Of a stretch of 9,767 nucleotides of DNA, positions 1-5,703 are shown one piece after another. The position numbers and the translations under genes are program-made. The notes under the pieces are model-generated. The model did no database searches. It was not told the origin of the DNA and saw nothing but the letters and a program-made list of their open reading frames with translations. The DNA comes from an uncultured Eubacteriales bacterium (GTDB lineage Bacteria; Bacillota; Clostridia; Oscillospirales; Acutalibacteraceae): assembly GCA_900319255.1 (NCBI GenBank), contig ONNU01000135.1:1-9767 (forward strand), read 5' to 3'. Each line of letters opens with the position of its first letter. Positions within the stretch are counted from its first letter, which is position 1.

Positions 1-35
1 CTCCCCTTTTGAAATCCCTTTTCCTTATCTCCCCC
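1..35. repeat. 35-nt terminal direct repeat, left copy
   Basis: These 35 bases are identical to the last 35 bases of the window (9733-9767), in the same orientation. The right copy begins inside the right arm of a large hairpin (9685-9742), so this left copy is the right half of such a hairpin with the left half outside the window. It could be the overlap of a circular molecule, or one end of a dispersed repeat at which an assembly stopped. The chromosomal gene content makes the second more likely. Confidence 0.9.
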
Positions 36-203
36 GGTTTGCTCCACGTGGGTAGGTTTTATCGAATTTCTGCTTTCTGTCCAACGCGCGGAGGATCGGT
101 GTCGTGAGTTGATTCGGGATTTTACCTTCTCAGTCATCCGATTTACTATCTGCATCAGAAAGCTTCTTTTGTAAAGCTCCCGACAATACCAACTCTTAGT
201 CAT
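1..203 (-). other. Open reading frame running off the left edge, doubtful
   Basis: On the minus strand an ATG at 203-201 opens a frame with no stop down to base 1, 67 codons plus two bases, so it is partial at its C-terminus. The translation is rich in Arg, Lys and Ser (it starts MTKSWYCRELYKRSF) and matches no family I recognise. There is no good ribosome site before the ATG. The diverged copy at 9382-9444 has a stop four codons into the matching frame. If the identical end repeat is used to join the ends, the frame would continue to a stop at 9674-9672. Most likely it is a by-product of a conserved repeat, though a short repeat-encoded protein cannot be excluded. Confidence 0.2.
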
Positions 204-244
204 TAAAGTCCGGCATACCACGTGGGTTAAGGAAAGGGGATTGC

Positions 245-293
245 AAAAGGGGGAAAACTCAAGGGGGGAACCCCCTTGTGGTTTCCACCTTTT
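245..293. repeat. G/C-tract hairpin in left repeat region
   Basis: Nested inverted repeats pair AAAAGG (245-250) with CCTTTT (288-293), GGAAA with TTTCC (252-256 and 282-286), and CAAGGGGG (260-267) with CCCCCTTG (271-278) around a GAA loop. The left flank (TAAGGAAAGGGGATTGC) resembles the complement of the terminal 35-nt repeat. The element is a shorter, diverged relative of the hairpin at 9685-9742. It is not a typical terminator because the stem is too long and is flanked by further repeat on both sides. Confidence 0.8.
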
Positions 294-434
294 GACTGAC
301 CAAAGCAGAAACACTAATGAAGCATTGCTCAACGAATGAAAGCAGAACAGCCAAAACCCAACAGCCAAAACCCCCTTTTGACTCACCAAAGCAGAAATAC
401 GTATAAAGCATGATTCAGGGCATAAAAGCGGAAT
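288..434. repeat. Two degenerate 86-nt tandem units
   Basis: A unit starting CCTTTTGACTGACC at 288 recurs 86 nt later as CCTTTTGACTCACC at 374. Each continues with CAAAGCAGAAA and then a more diverged tail (301-348 and 387-434). Between them is a 14-nt tandem duplication, AACAGCCAAAACCC at 346-359 and 360-373. A third relative of the CAAAGCAGAAACAC block lies at 9554-9601. No protein or RNA role can be assigned. Confidence 0.7.
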
Positions 435-641
435 AACGGATTCAGGCATTAATTATTCAGTCTTCTGTTTCACATTTAATGATTTATATGAATAATCCAG
501 ACTGTACATATTCATTATCATTTGTTTATCAGACCGGATAACAAAAAAATGTGATTTATTTATTATGATATAAAAATATTAAAATTTTTGTAAAACTATA
601 CAATAAAAGCTGAAAATTATATGAAATATTGTGTAAATGTA

Positions 642-670
642 TTGAATGTTATCTATGAATGTAGTATAAT
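642..670 (+). promoter_or_regulatory. Sigma-A type promoter of the EAL-domain gene
   Basis: A -35 box TTGAAT (642-647), a 17-nt spacer and a consensus -10 box TATAAT (665-670) lie in an AT-rich stretch that may act as an UP element. Transcription would start near 677, leaving a leader of about 113 nt before the ATG at 790. I see no recognisable c-di-GMP riboswitch in this leader. Confidence 0.8.
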
Positions 671-789
671 ACGGGTAAGCGGTAGAATTTGCTTTTTGAA
701 GGAATAAGGCGCTTGCAATGCATGAGGGAGCACTGTGAAAGCGGATATGAGGAAATTTGTTTGTATGGCTTCGGTCACGGAGGTGCCGG

Positions 790-2736
790 ATGGAAAAGAA
801 TCTTTATTTTGATTATGCGGCGCTGGTCATTGAGATCATTCTCGTTGGCTGCCTGCTGGTAAGAAAAATGACAAACGGCAAGCTGAATCAGGTCTATATC
901 TTTTTGTCAACAATGGCAATATTTACCTGCACTTCTGATATCATCGCTGTGTGCTATGACAGAAGCGGGGGTGAATTCATTGTTGAAAAAATGGTTTTTC
1001 ACTCGATCTATCTTATGCTCAGAGCGTTTACTTCGTTTTTCTGTCTGAATTATATTATTATACTGACCGATACCTGGTTCAAGGCGTCAAATGGTATTGT
1101 GAGAAAAATATGGCTTTTCCTGCCGGTGGGGCTTGTGGTCGTGATGATGCTGCTCAATTTCTTTACCCACAGCATCTTCTATATCAGCGATACCGGGGAA
1201 TATACCAGGGGCAGCTGGTTTATCATGCTTTATATCATCAATGGATATTACGTTCTCTATTGTCTCCATAGAGTGATAAGCAACTGGAAAATGCTCACGA
1301 TACCAAAGGTGGTTTCCATCATCGTTGCAACATTGCTGATGGGCGGAGCTGCGGTGTTCCAGTTCCTTGTGCCGGATGTTCTTATTGATATGTTTGCAAA
1401 TGCCACAGGGCTGCTTTTCCTGTTCATGATGGTGCAGCGTCCGGAGGAGCTTACCGACAGCGATACCGGGCTTATCAAGTTCAGCGCCTATGATAACGAT
1501 ATCACCCGCAGCTTCAAGAATAAAAAGCCTGAGACTATCATTATGATAAAGGTGATTAATTATAAGGTTATCCGTGAGATGCTGGGCTATCGTGATTCAG
1601 TGATGGTAAAGAAGATTGTAGCTGATGAGATGCTCAGGACGGTCAAGCAAAAGGGCGTGAATGCGGATATCTACTATACGGAATCCGGCAATTTCCGAAT
1701 AAAGCTCGAGGGTAAGAGCAGGGATAAGGCAAAGGATATCGCTGAATATCTCAATGATAAATATAAGGAGCCTATCAGATATCATGAAATGCAGCTGAAT
1801 CTTGTGGTCTGCGTATGCATTACGAAGATACCGGATGATATTGACAATATGGACGCTATGGTAGCGCTGGGACAGGATCTGAAAAACCGCTACACCGGCA
1901 ATGTCCTGTATGCATCAAATGTCAGCACAAAGAGCAGATACAGTATAATGCGTGATATAGATATTATCCTTGAGGACGCTATCACAGAGGATCGGTTTGA
2001 GGTGTATTATCAGCCTATCTATTCCATCAAGGATAACCGTTTCACCAGCGCAGAAGCCCTGCTGAGACTTTATACAAAGAAATACGGCTTTGTATCGCCT
2101 GACATTTTCATACCTGCGGCAGAGAAAAACGGCATGATACACCGTATCGGTCAGATCGTAATGGAAAAGGTCTGCGAATTTATCGGCAGCGAGGAATATG
2201 ACGGACTGGGGCTTGATTATATCGAGGTTAATCTTTCGCCTGCCCAGTGCATGGAGGATGATCTTGCCAGCAATATGTTCTCGATCATGAAAAAGAACAA
2301 GGTGCTGCCGGATCAGGTAAATCTTGAGATAACGGAGACAGCCGCCGGCGATATCCAGAATACCATCGTAGAAAATATCACCACAATGCATAATGCCGGA
2401 ATAAGCTTTTCGCTGGATGATTTCGGCACAGGCTATTCAAATATGACAAGAATAGCATCGCTGCCCTTCTGCATAATCAAGATCGACAAGACCCTTGCAA
2501 GGATCGACGAAAGCAATCCCAATATGGTCATCGTACTGGAGAATATCATAAAGATGATAAAGGCACTGAAAATGAAGATCGTTGTAGAGGGCGTGGAAAC
2601 AAAGGAGCTTGCCGACAAATTCAGGGAGCTTGAATGCGAATACATACAGGGATATTACTATTCCAAGCCCCTGCCAAAGGATGAATTCATAAAGTTCATC
2701 CGCGCAAATCAGGTGGTCAATGTTACAGCTGAATAA
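790..2736 (+). CDS. Membrane-bound EAL-domain c-di-GMP phosphodiesterase with degenerate GGDEF
   Basis: The protein has 648 aa. It is predicted to hydrolyse cyclic di-GMP to pGpG at the inner face of the membrane. The start at 790 is preceded by GGAGG (779-783) six bases away; an in-frame TTG at 757 lacks such a site. Seven hydrophobic segments fall at roughly 8-25, 35-55, 69-93, 106-126, 143-160, 173-193 and 197-214. Residues 219-375 resemble a GGDEF domain, but the signature loop reads SGNF (299-302), so cyclase activity is unlikely. The EAL domain (from about 387) keeps E422 of EAL, N481, E513 (EITE), D543-D544 (DDFGTGYS), K564, E600 (EGVE) and Q620. The spacing between these matches active enzymes such as RocR, so activity is expected. 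What the N-terminal membrane domain senses is unknown. It is a single-gene unit with its own promoter and terminator. Confidence 0.95.
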   Translation: MEKNLYFDYAALVIEIILVGCLLVRKMTNGKLNQVYIFLSTMAIFTCTSDIIAVCYDRSGGEFIVEKMVFHSIYLMLRAFTSFFCLNYIIILTDTWFKASNGIVRKIWLFLPVGLVVVMMLLNFFTHSIFYISDTGEYTRGSWFIMLYIINGYYVLYCLHRVISNWKMLTIPKVVSIIVATLLMGGAAVFQFLVPDVLIDMFANATGLLFLFMMVQRPEELTDSDTGLIKFSAYDNDITRSFKNKKPETIIMIKVINYKVIREMLGYRDSVMVKKIVADEMLRTVKQKGVNADIYYTESGNFRIKLEGKSRDKAKDIAEYLNDKYKEPIRYHEMQLNLVVCVCITKIPDDIDNMDAMVALGQDLKNRYTGNVLYASNVSTKSRYSIMRDIDIILEDAITEDRFEVYYQPIYSIKDNRFTSAEALLRLYTKKYGFVSPDIFIPAAEKNGMIHRIGQIVMEKVCEFIGSEEYDGLGLDYIEVNLSPAQCMEDDLASNMFSIMKKNKVLPDQVNLEITETAAGDIQNTIVENITTMHNAGISFSLDDFGTGYSNMTRIASLPFCIIKIDKTLARIDESNPNMVIVLENIIKMIKALKMKIVVEGVETKELADKFRELECEYIQGYYYSKPLPKDEFIKFIRANQVVNVTAE

Positions 2737-2743
2737 TTATTAT

Positions 2744-2776
2744 AAGCGGACGGGAGATGTTCCTGCCCGCTTTTTT
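2744..2776 (+). terminator. Rho-independent terminator of the EAL-domain gene
   Basis: It starts eight bases after the stop codon. A 12-bp stem (AAGCGGACGGGA against TCCTGCCCGCTT, one mismatch and one G-T pair) with a five-base loop is followed by a run of six T (2771-2776). Confidence 0.9.
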
Positions 2777-2790
2777 GCGCTGATTATTTT

Positions 2791-2905
2791 AATTTGGAAT
2801 TTGGAAAGTGGAAAGTGGAATTGTTTTGAATTAGGAATGAGGAATGAGGAATGAGGAATCAGGAATTTATTTGAATTTGGAATTTGGAATTTGGAAAGTG
2901 GAATT
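2791..2905 (+). repeat. Simple-sequence intergenic repeat, GGAATTT/GGAAAGT type
   Basis: Short degenerate units such as GGAATTT, GGAAAGT and GGAATGA follow each other here. A 23-nt unit that starts AATTTGGAATTTGG and ends AAAGTGGAA occurs exactly at 2791-2813 and 2881-2903. It occurs again at 8531-8553 on plus and 3549-3571 on minus. The middle (2831-2868) is a run of GGAATGA-like heptamers. The stretch is not coding and resembles the short tandem repetitive sequences found between genes of some bacteria. Confidence 0.85.
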
Positions 2906-3021
2906 AAACAGAAGACTTAAAATGAATAAAGAATTTGCAGCCATGCTTTTAATACAATTCCGGATTCGATCAGGTTCCAAATGCTGATAGCAGTAGGCTC
3001 TTTCATGGCAGGCTTTGGAAA

Positions 3022-3210
3022 AATTACGAGGATTACGAGGGTTTTATATAACTTTCCTTTTCTATTTTCTATTTATTTCTGAAATTTCTCGTAATGTTCG
3101 TAATTGATGGCGATAAACCCAGTGTTCATCAGGGTTTCAGCAATTACGAGGGAAGCCGTTTTTTCTCGTGATTTCTCGTGATTTCTCGTGATTTCTCGTG
3201 ATCTCTCGTA
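3022..3210. repeat. CTCGTAAT/ATTACGAG inverted-repeat cluster with 10-nt tandem array
   Basis: ATTACGAG occurs at 3023-3030, 3032-3039 and 3143-3150, and its complement CTCGTAAT at 3088-3095. Positions 3022-3039 and 3088-3105 form an 18-nt inverted repeat with two mismatches and a 48-nt loop. A second hairpin pairs AATTACGAGGGAA (3142-3154) with the T-rich stretch ending near 3174. From 3161 to 3210 a 10-mer of the form ATTTCTCGTG is repeated five times (first and last copies variant). The cluster is non-coding and may be a structured RNA or a protein-binding array. No known family was recognised. Confidence 0.8.
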
Positions 3211-3259
3211 AATGTGATATTAATTTACTGCATAATGAGAAATTTGCAGGAGGGAGGAA

Positions 3260-3316
3260 TTGTGGGATAACGGTGCTGCAAAATCGGTTGAAAGAAGTAT
3301 GACCGAAGCATTATAA
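3260..3316 (+). other. Possible 18-codon small ORF with strong ribosome site, doubtful
   Basis: A TTG at 3260 is preceded by AGGAGG about six bases upstream, which would be an excellent ribosome site, and opens an 18-codon frame ending in TAA at 3314-3316. The peptide would read (M)WDNGAAKSVERSMTEAL. I find no good promoter before it, only a weak CATAAT at 3231-3236, and no known family. It could be a relic or coincidence in a repeat-rich spacer. Between here and 3376 nothing else stands out. Confidence 0.15.
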
Positions 3317-3376
3317 ATTTTTAACAGTCAACCGCTAAGCGACATAAATACCCCTTCATAAATCCCTCGATTTAAC

Positions 3377-3406
3377 AAAAAAGTTGACCTTTTACAGTCA
3401 ACTTTT
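3377..3406 (-). terminator. Terminator of the LCP/cyclophilin operon
   Basis: A perfect 10-bp stem (AAAAGTTGAC, GTCAACTTTT; 3379-3388 and 3397-3406) encloses an eight-base loop. Read on the minus strand it is followed by six T (3382-3377), as expected for a rho-independent terminator about 170 nt after the cyclophilin stop. On the plus strand only four T follow, so it may act weakly in both directions. Positions 3407-3540 hold no gene. Confidence 0.7.
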
Positions 3407-3540
3407 CTGAAAAAATATTTACCAAATTTTTGTAGCAGAATCTGTAGAAAATGATAAGTGGTGAATGATGATCAGTAAGAAGTCAGGAACAACTGTCCGG
3501 TCAGTTTTTTTGGCAGACACTGACTGAATGACAAAATATA

Positions 3541-3572
3541 ATTCCACATTCCACTTTCCAAATTCCAAATTT
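3541..3572 (-). repeat. Intergenic GGAATTT/GGAAAGT repeat, minus copy
   Basis: On the minus strand, immediately after the cyclophilin stop codon, the same 23-nt unit as at 2791-2813 occurs without mismatch (3549-3571), followed by TGTGGAAT. Its orientation follows the direction of the gene it trails. Confidence 0.85.
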
Positions 3573-3574
3573 TT

Positions 3575-4378
3575 TTAACGTGTCTCCGTGATGGTGATAG
3601 ATTCAATAACGGGCTGAGCTTCTGAGGCAATCTTGCCGTTGTTGTCGATGGGCTTGGCTTCGGTGCAGATCCTGTCTACTATTTCCATGCCCTCTGTGAC
3701 ATATCCGAAAGCCGCATAATTGCCGTCAAGGGAGCTTACATGGCTGTCGTTCTGGCAGATAAAGAACTGGGAGCTGGCGCTGTTCATATCAAAGCTGTTT
3801 CTTGCCATTGAGATGGCGCCTCTTGTGTGAGAGAGGGGGTTTTTATAGCCGTTGGCGCTGAATTCACCTTTGATATTGTAGGCTGAACCGCCGGTGCCTG
3901 TGCCGTTGGGGTCGCCGCCCTGCATCATGAAGCCTTCGATTATCCTGTGGAAGGTCAGTCCGTTGTAAAAGCCTGAATTTGCAAGCCCTACAAAGTTCCT
4001 GACTGTGACAGGTGCAGCGCTCTGGTCAAGCTTTACCTTGATAGTACCGTGATCCTTGATGACGATATCGGCGGTATAGGTCACTGCCGCATCAAGCTCG
4101 GGAAATTGCTCGGCAAGAAGATCTGAGCCGGCTTCCTCGCTGCTGACGGAAACAACAGAGGCTTCCTGCTGACTGCTCTGGTTATTCTCACCGCTGCCGG
4201 GACCGATGGCTGCAACTATCAGCACCATGATTATCGCAACTACCGCAAAGAGTATGCACAGCATTACTATCGAGGTGGCATCGAATTTCTTTGCCTTTTT
4301 GCTTTTCTCCATGCTTCGTTTGCTGTTGGGATCAGCCATCCGGGGAGCCTTCTTTTTTCTTTTTTTATTGGTTGCCAT
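3575..4378 (-). CDS. Membrane-anchored cyclophilin-type peptidyl-prolyl cis-trans isomerase
   Basis: The protein has 267 aa. It catalyses cis-trans isomerisation of peptide bonds before proline and probably helps fold exported or wall-bound proteins. A Lys/Arg-rich cytoplasmic N-terminus (1-31) precedes one membrane segment (about 36-59), then a Ser/Glu-rich linker, then the cyclophilin domain from about 101 to the end. There is no lipobox, so it is an uncleaved signal anchor with the catalytic domain outside. Catalytic and binding residues are visible: R145 in FHRIIEGFMMQGG, F150, M151, Q153, A192, Q204 and F206, and LDGNYAAFG (217-225). Position 221 is Tyr where human cyclophilin A has His126, and the Trp121 equivalent is Ser, as in many bacterial forms. 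AGGAGG lies seven bases before the ATG. The gene starts 33 nt after the LCP gene at 4412-5563 and is probably co-transcribed with it. Confidence 0.93.
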   Translation of the reverse strand: MATNKKRKKKAPRMADPNSKRSMEKSKKAKKFDATSIVMLCILFAVVAIIMVLIVAAIGPGSGENNQSSQQEASVVSVSSEEAGSDLLAEQFPELDAAVTYTADIVIKDHGTIKVKLDQSAAPVTVRNFVGLANSGFYNGLTFHRIIEGFMMQGGDPNGTGTGGSAYNIKGEFSANGYKNPLSHTRGAISMARNSFDMNSASSQFFICQNDSHVSSLDGNYAAFGYVTEGMEIVDRICTEAKPIDNNGKIASEAQPVIESITITETR

Positions 4379-4411
4379 TTATGTGCCTCCTGTGTGTTTG
4401 TGCCTGCGGGG

Positions 4412-5563
4412 TCAGTCCTGCTTGTTTTCGATGAAGGAGTAAAGCCTTTCTCTTTCAAGCTCGTTATCGGAAATGACAAGCACCGATCCGCAGTAGTCGT
4501 AATAGTCATTATAATAATTATCATCTGAGGGAAGTCTGTGCTCTTTCTTTTCGTAGCTCAGCGCTCCCAGTAATTCAAAGCCTTTTCCGGTCAGGGAAAT
4601 GGGATCCATATTGGTTGTAAGATATCCCGCTGCGGAATATACAGTTCCCATGAGTGTAAAGGGATTTGTGGATCTGAGCTTGTTGAAGATGGTATTTATT
4701 ACGATACGCTGCCTTTGTGTACGGTCAAAATCTGAGCCGGCGCTGTCTCTGTCCCTTGCATACCAGAGCGCCTGGCGTCCGTTTACATGAACAAGCGCTA
4801 CTTCATAGCCGTCCCTGTCAAGGTAATAGGTGTATTCATCAGCCTTCAGCTCATTTTCATCCTCTGTCTGATGATTGCGGTAGGACTGCCAGTTGATATA
4901 GGTTATCTCATTATATGTAAGCTCCAGATCAATGCCGCCCAGTGAATCAACGATATCTGTGAAGCTGTTGAAATCAACGATCAAGTAATTATCTATCCTG
5001 ATGCCGAAATTCAGCTCCAGCGTTTCGCAGGCAAGCTTTGCGCCGCCGAATGCATATGCAGCGTTGAGCTTGTTGTCGTCATAGCCGGGGATGCTGACGA
5101 AAATATCACGCATGAAGGATGTCTGCTTGAGCTGACCGCTTTTTTTGTCGATGCTCAGAAGTATCATGGAATCCGATCTTCCGTGTTCGCCGTCCTTGTG
5201 GTTGTCCTCGCCGAAAAGCATGATGTTTGTCGTTCCGGTATCTCTCAGGGTGACGCCGGCATTTTCTGCGATGGAATGATCTATCCTATCGCCGGTATAA
5301 TGCACTCTGCCAAGCACCAGTATGAGAAATATTCCCACTGTGACAAGTATTACCAGTACGATAATGAGTATCACCATGAAAACGGTCTTGCCCTTGCTCT
5401 TTTTTCTTTTGCCGGTTCTGACGTTGGGCTGACCGTGACCGCCGCCGGGCTGCATGGGAGTACGGGAGCTGTCCTGCTGCGGATAGATGGGGGCGTCGTC
5501 ATCAGAAAAGCCGTCGCCGTAATCCATGCGTCCGCTGTTTGAATAAATATTCTTATCTTCCAT
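4412..5563 (-). CDS. LytR-CpsA-Psr (LCP) family wall glycopolymer transferase, second copy
   Basis: The protein has 383 aa. LCP proteins move undecaprenyl-pyrophosphate-linked teichoic acids or capsule polymers onto peptidoglycan outside the cell membrane. A polar Gly/Pro/Lys-rich cytoplasmic N-terminus (1-60) leads into one membrane segment (61-84) and an extracellular LCP domain (about 111-300). Family residues are present: D131 in RSDSM, R152-D153 in FMRD, R263 in NGRQAL, R270 and R272 in YARDR, and R281 and Q285 in RTQRQR. A GGA-type ribosome site (AAAGGAAG) lies before the ATG. It shares with its upstream paralogue a segment near 222-240 containing WQ, an N-x-Q and NEL. No promoter is visible in the 140-nt gap before it, so it is probably expressed by read-through from 5704-7398. 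Which polymer it transfers cannot be told. Confidence 0.94.
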   Translation of the reverse strand: MEDKNIYSNSGRMDYGDGFSDDDAPIYPQQDSSRTPMQPGGGHGQPNVRTGKRKKSKGKTVFMVILIIVLVILVTVGIFLILVLGRVHYTGDRIDHSIAENAGVTLRDTGTTNIMLFGEDNHKDGEHGRSDSMILLSIDKKSGQLKQTSFMRDIFVSIPGYDDNKLNAAYAFGGAKLACETLELNFGIRIDNYLIVDFNSFTDIVDSLGGIDLELTYNEITYINWQSYRNHQTEDENELKADEYTYYLDRDGYEVALVHVNGRQALWYARDRDSAGSDFDRTQRQRIVINTIFNKLRSTNPFTLMGTVYSAAGYLTTNMDPISLTGKGFELLGALSYEKKEHRLPSDDNYYNDYYDYCGSVLVISDNELERERLYSFIENKQD

Positions 5564-5599
5564 TTAACCACTTCCTTTGTTGTTCTTTGTTCAATAAGC

Positions 5600-5633
5600 A
5601 AAAAGCCGGTGAACCAGGGATTCATCGGCTTTT
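5600..5633 (-). terminator. Intercistronic terminator/attenuator between the two LCP genes
   Basis: Read on the minus strand, a stem of 12 pairs with one mismatch (AAAAGCCGATGAA against TTCACCGGCTTTT) and a seven-base loop is followed by five T (5604-5600). It sits only about 40 nt before the ATG of the second LCP gene, and no separate promoter is seen between. It probably stops part of the transcripts, lowering expression of the second LCP gene and the cyclophilin. Confidence 0.75.
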
Positions 5634-5703
5634 CTTCATGTCTTTTTTGCCGGCAGCTTATCCTGAATGCCGGTGCGCTCAGGAGCCATGCTATATTGCC
5701 GGG

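Larger units (their letters stand above)
1..434. repeat. Left mosaic repeat region without a convincing gene
   Basis: This gene-free stretch is built of related blocks. Positions 1-53 and 217-254 form an imperfect inverted repeat: each carries CCACGTGGGT (44-53 and 218-227) or its near complement, a TAAGGAAA-like segment and a CAAAAGGGG-like segment. Block 152-214 has a diverged copy of equal length at 9382-9444, with about three quarters identity by eye. A hairpin lies at 245-293 and two tandem units lie at 288-434. The arrangement looks like a decayed, repeatedly rearranged intergenic element. From 435 to 640 the DNA is AT-rich and I see nothing beyond the promoter that follows. Confidence 0.75.

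Noticed and set aside
757..789. Upstream in-frame TTG start adding 11 residues to the EAL protein
   Set aside because: No ribosome site before 757, whereas GGAGG stands six bases before the ATG at 790, followed by a natural membrane-protein N-terminus.
677..789. c-di-GMP riboswitch before the EAL gene
   Set aside because: I searched the leader by eye for the conserved GEMM core and found none.
747..812. Small frame in the EAL gene leader overlapping its start
   Set aside because: Weak ribosome site, no family resemblance, and the overlap is explained by the downstream start region. A regulatory leader peptide is possible but unsupported.
1915..2391. 158-codon minus-strand frame inside the EAL gene
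   Set aside because: It lies opposite a conserved catalytic domain, has no recognisable family and is a shadow of the real frame.
3161..3210. CRISPR-like array
   Set aside because: The units are only 10 nt and directly adjoining, with no spacers and no cas genes nearby.
3492..3511. Plus-strand hairpin with T run as a terminator
   Set aside because: AACTG/CAGTT gives only five pairs, and no plus-strand gene precedes it closely.
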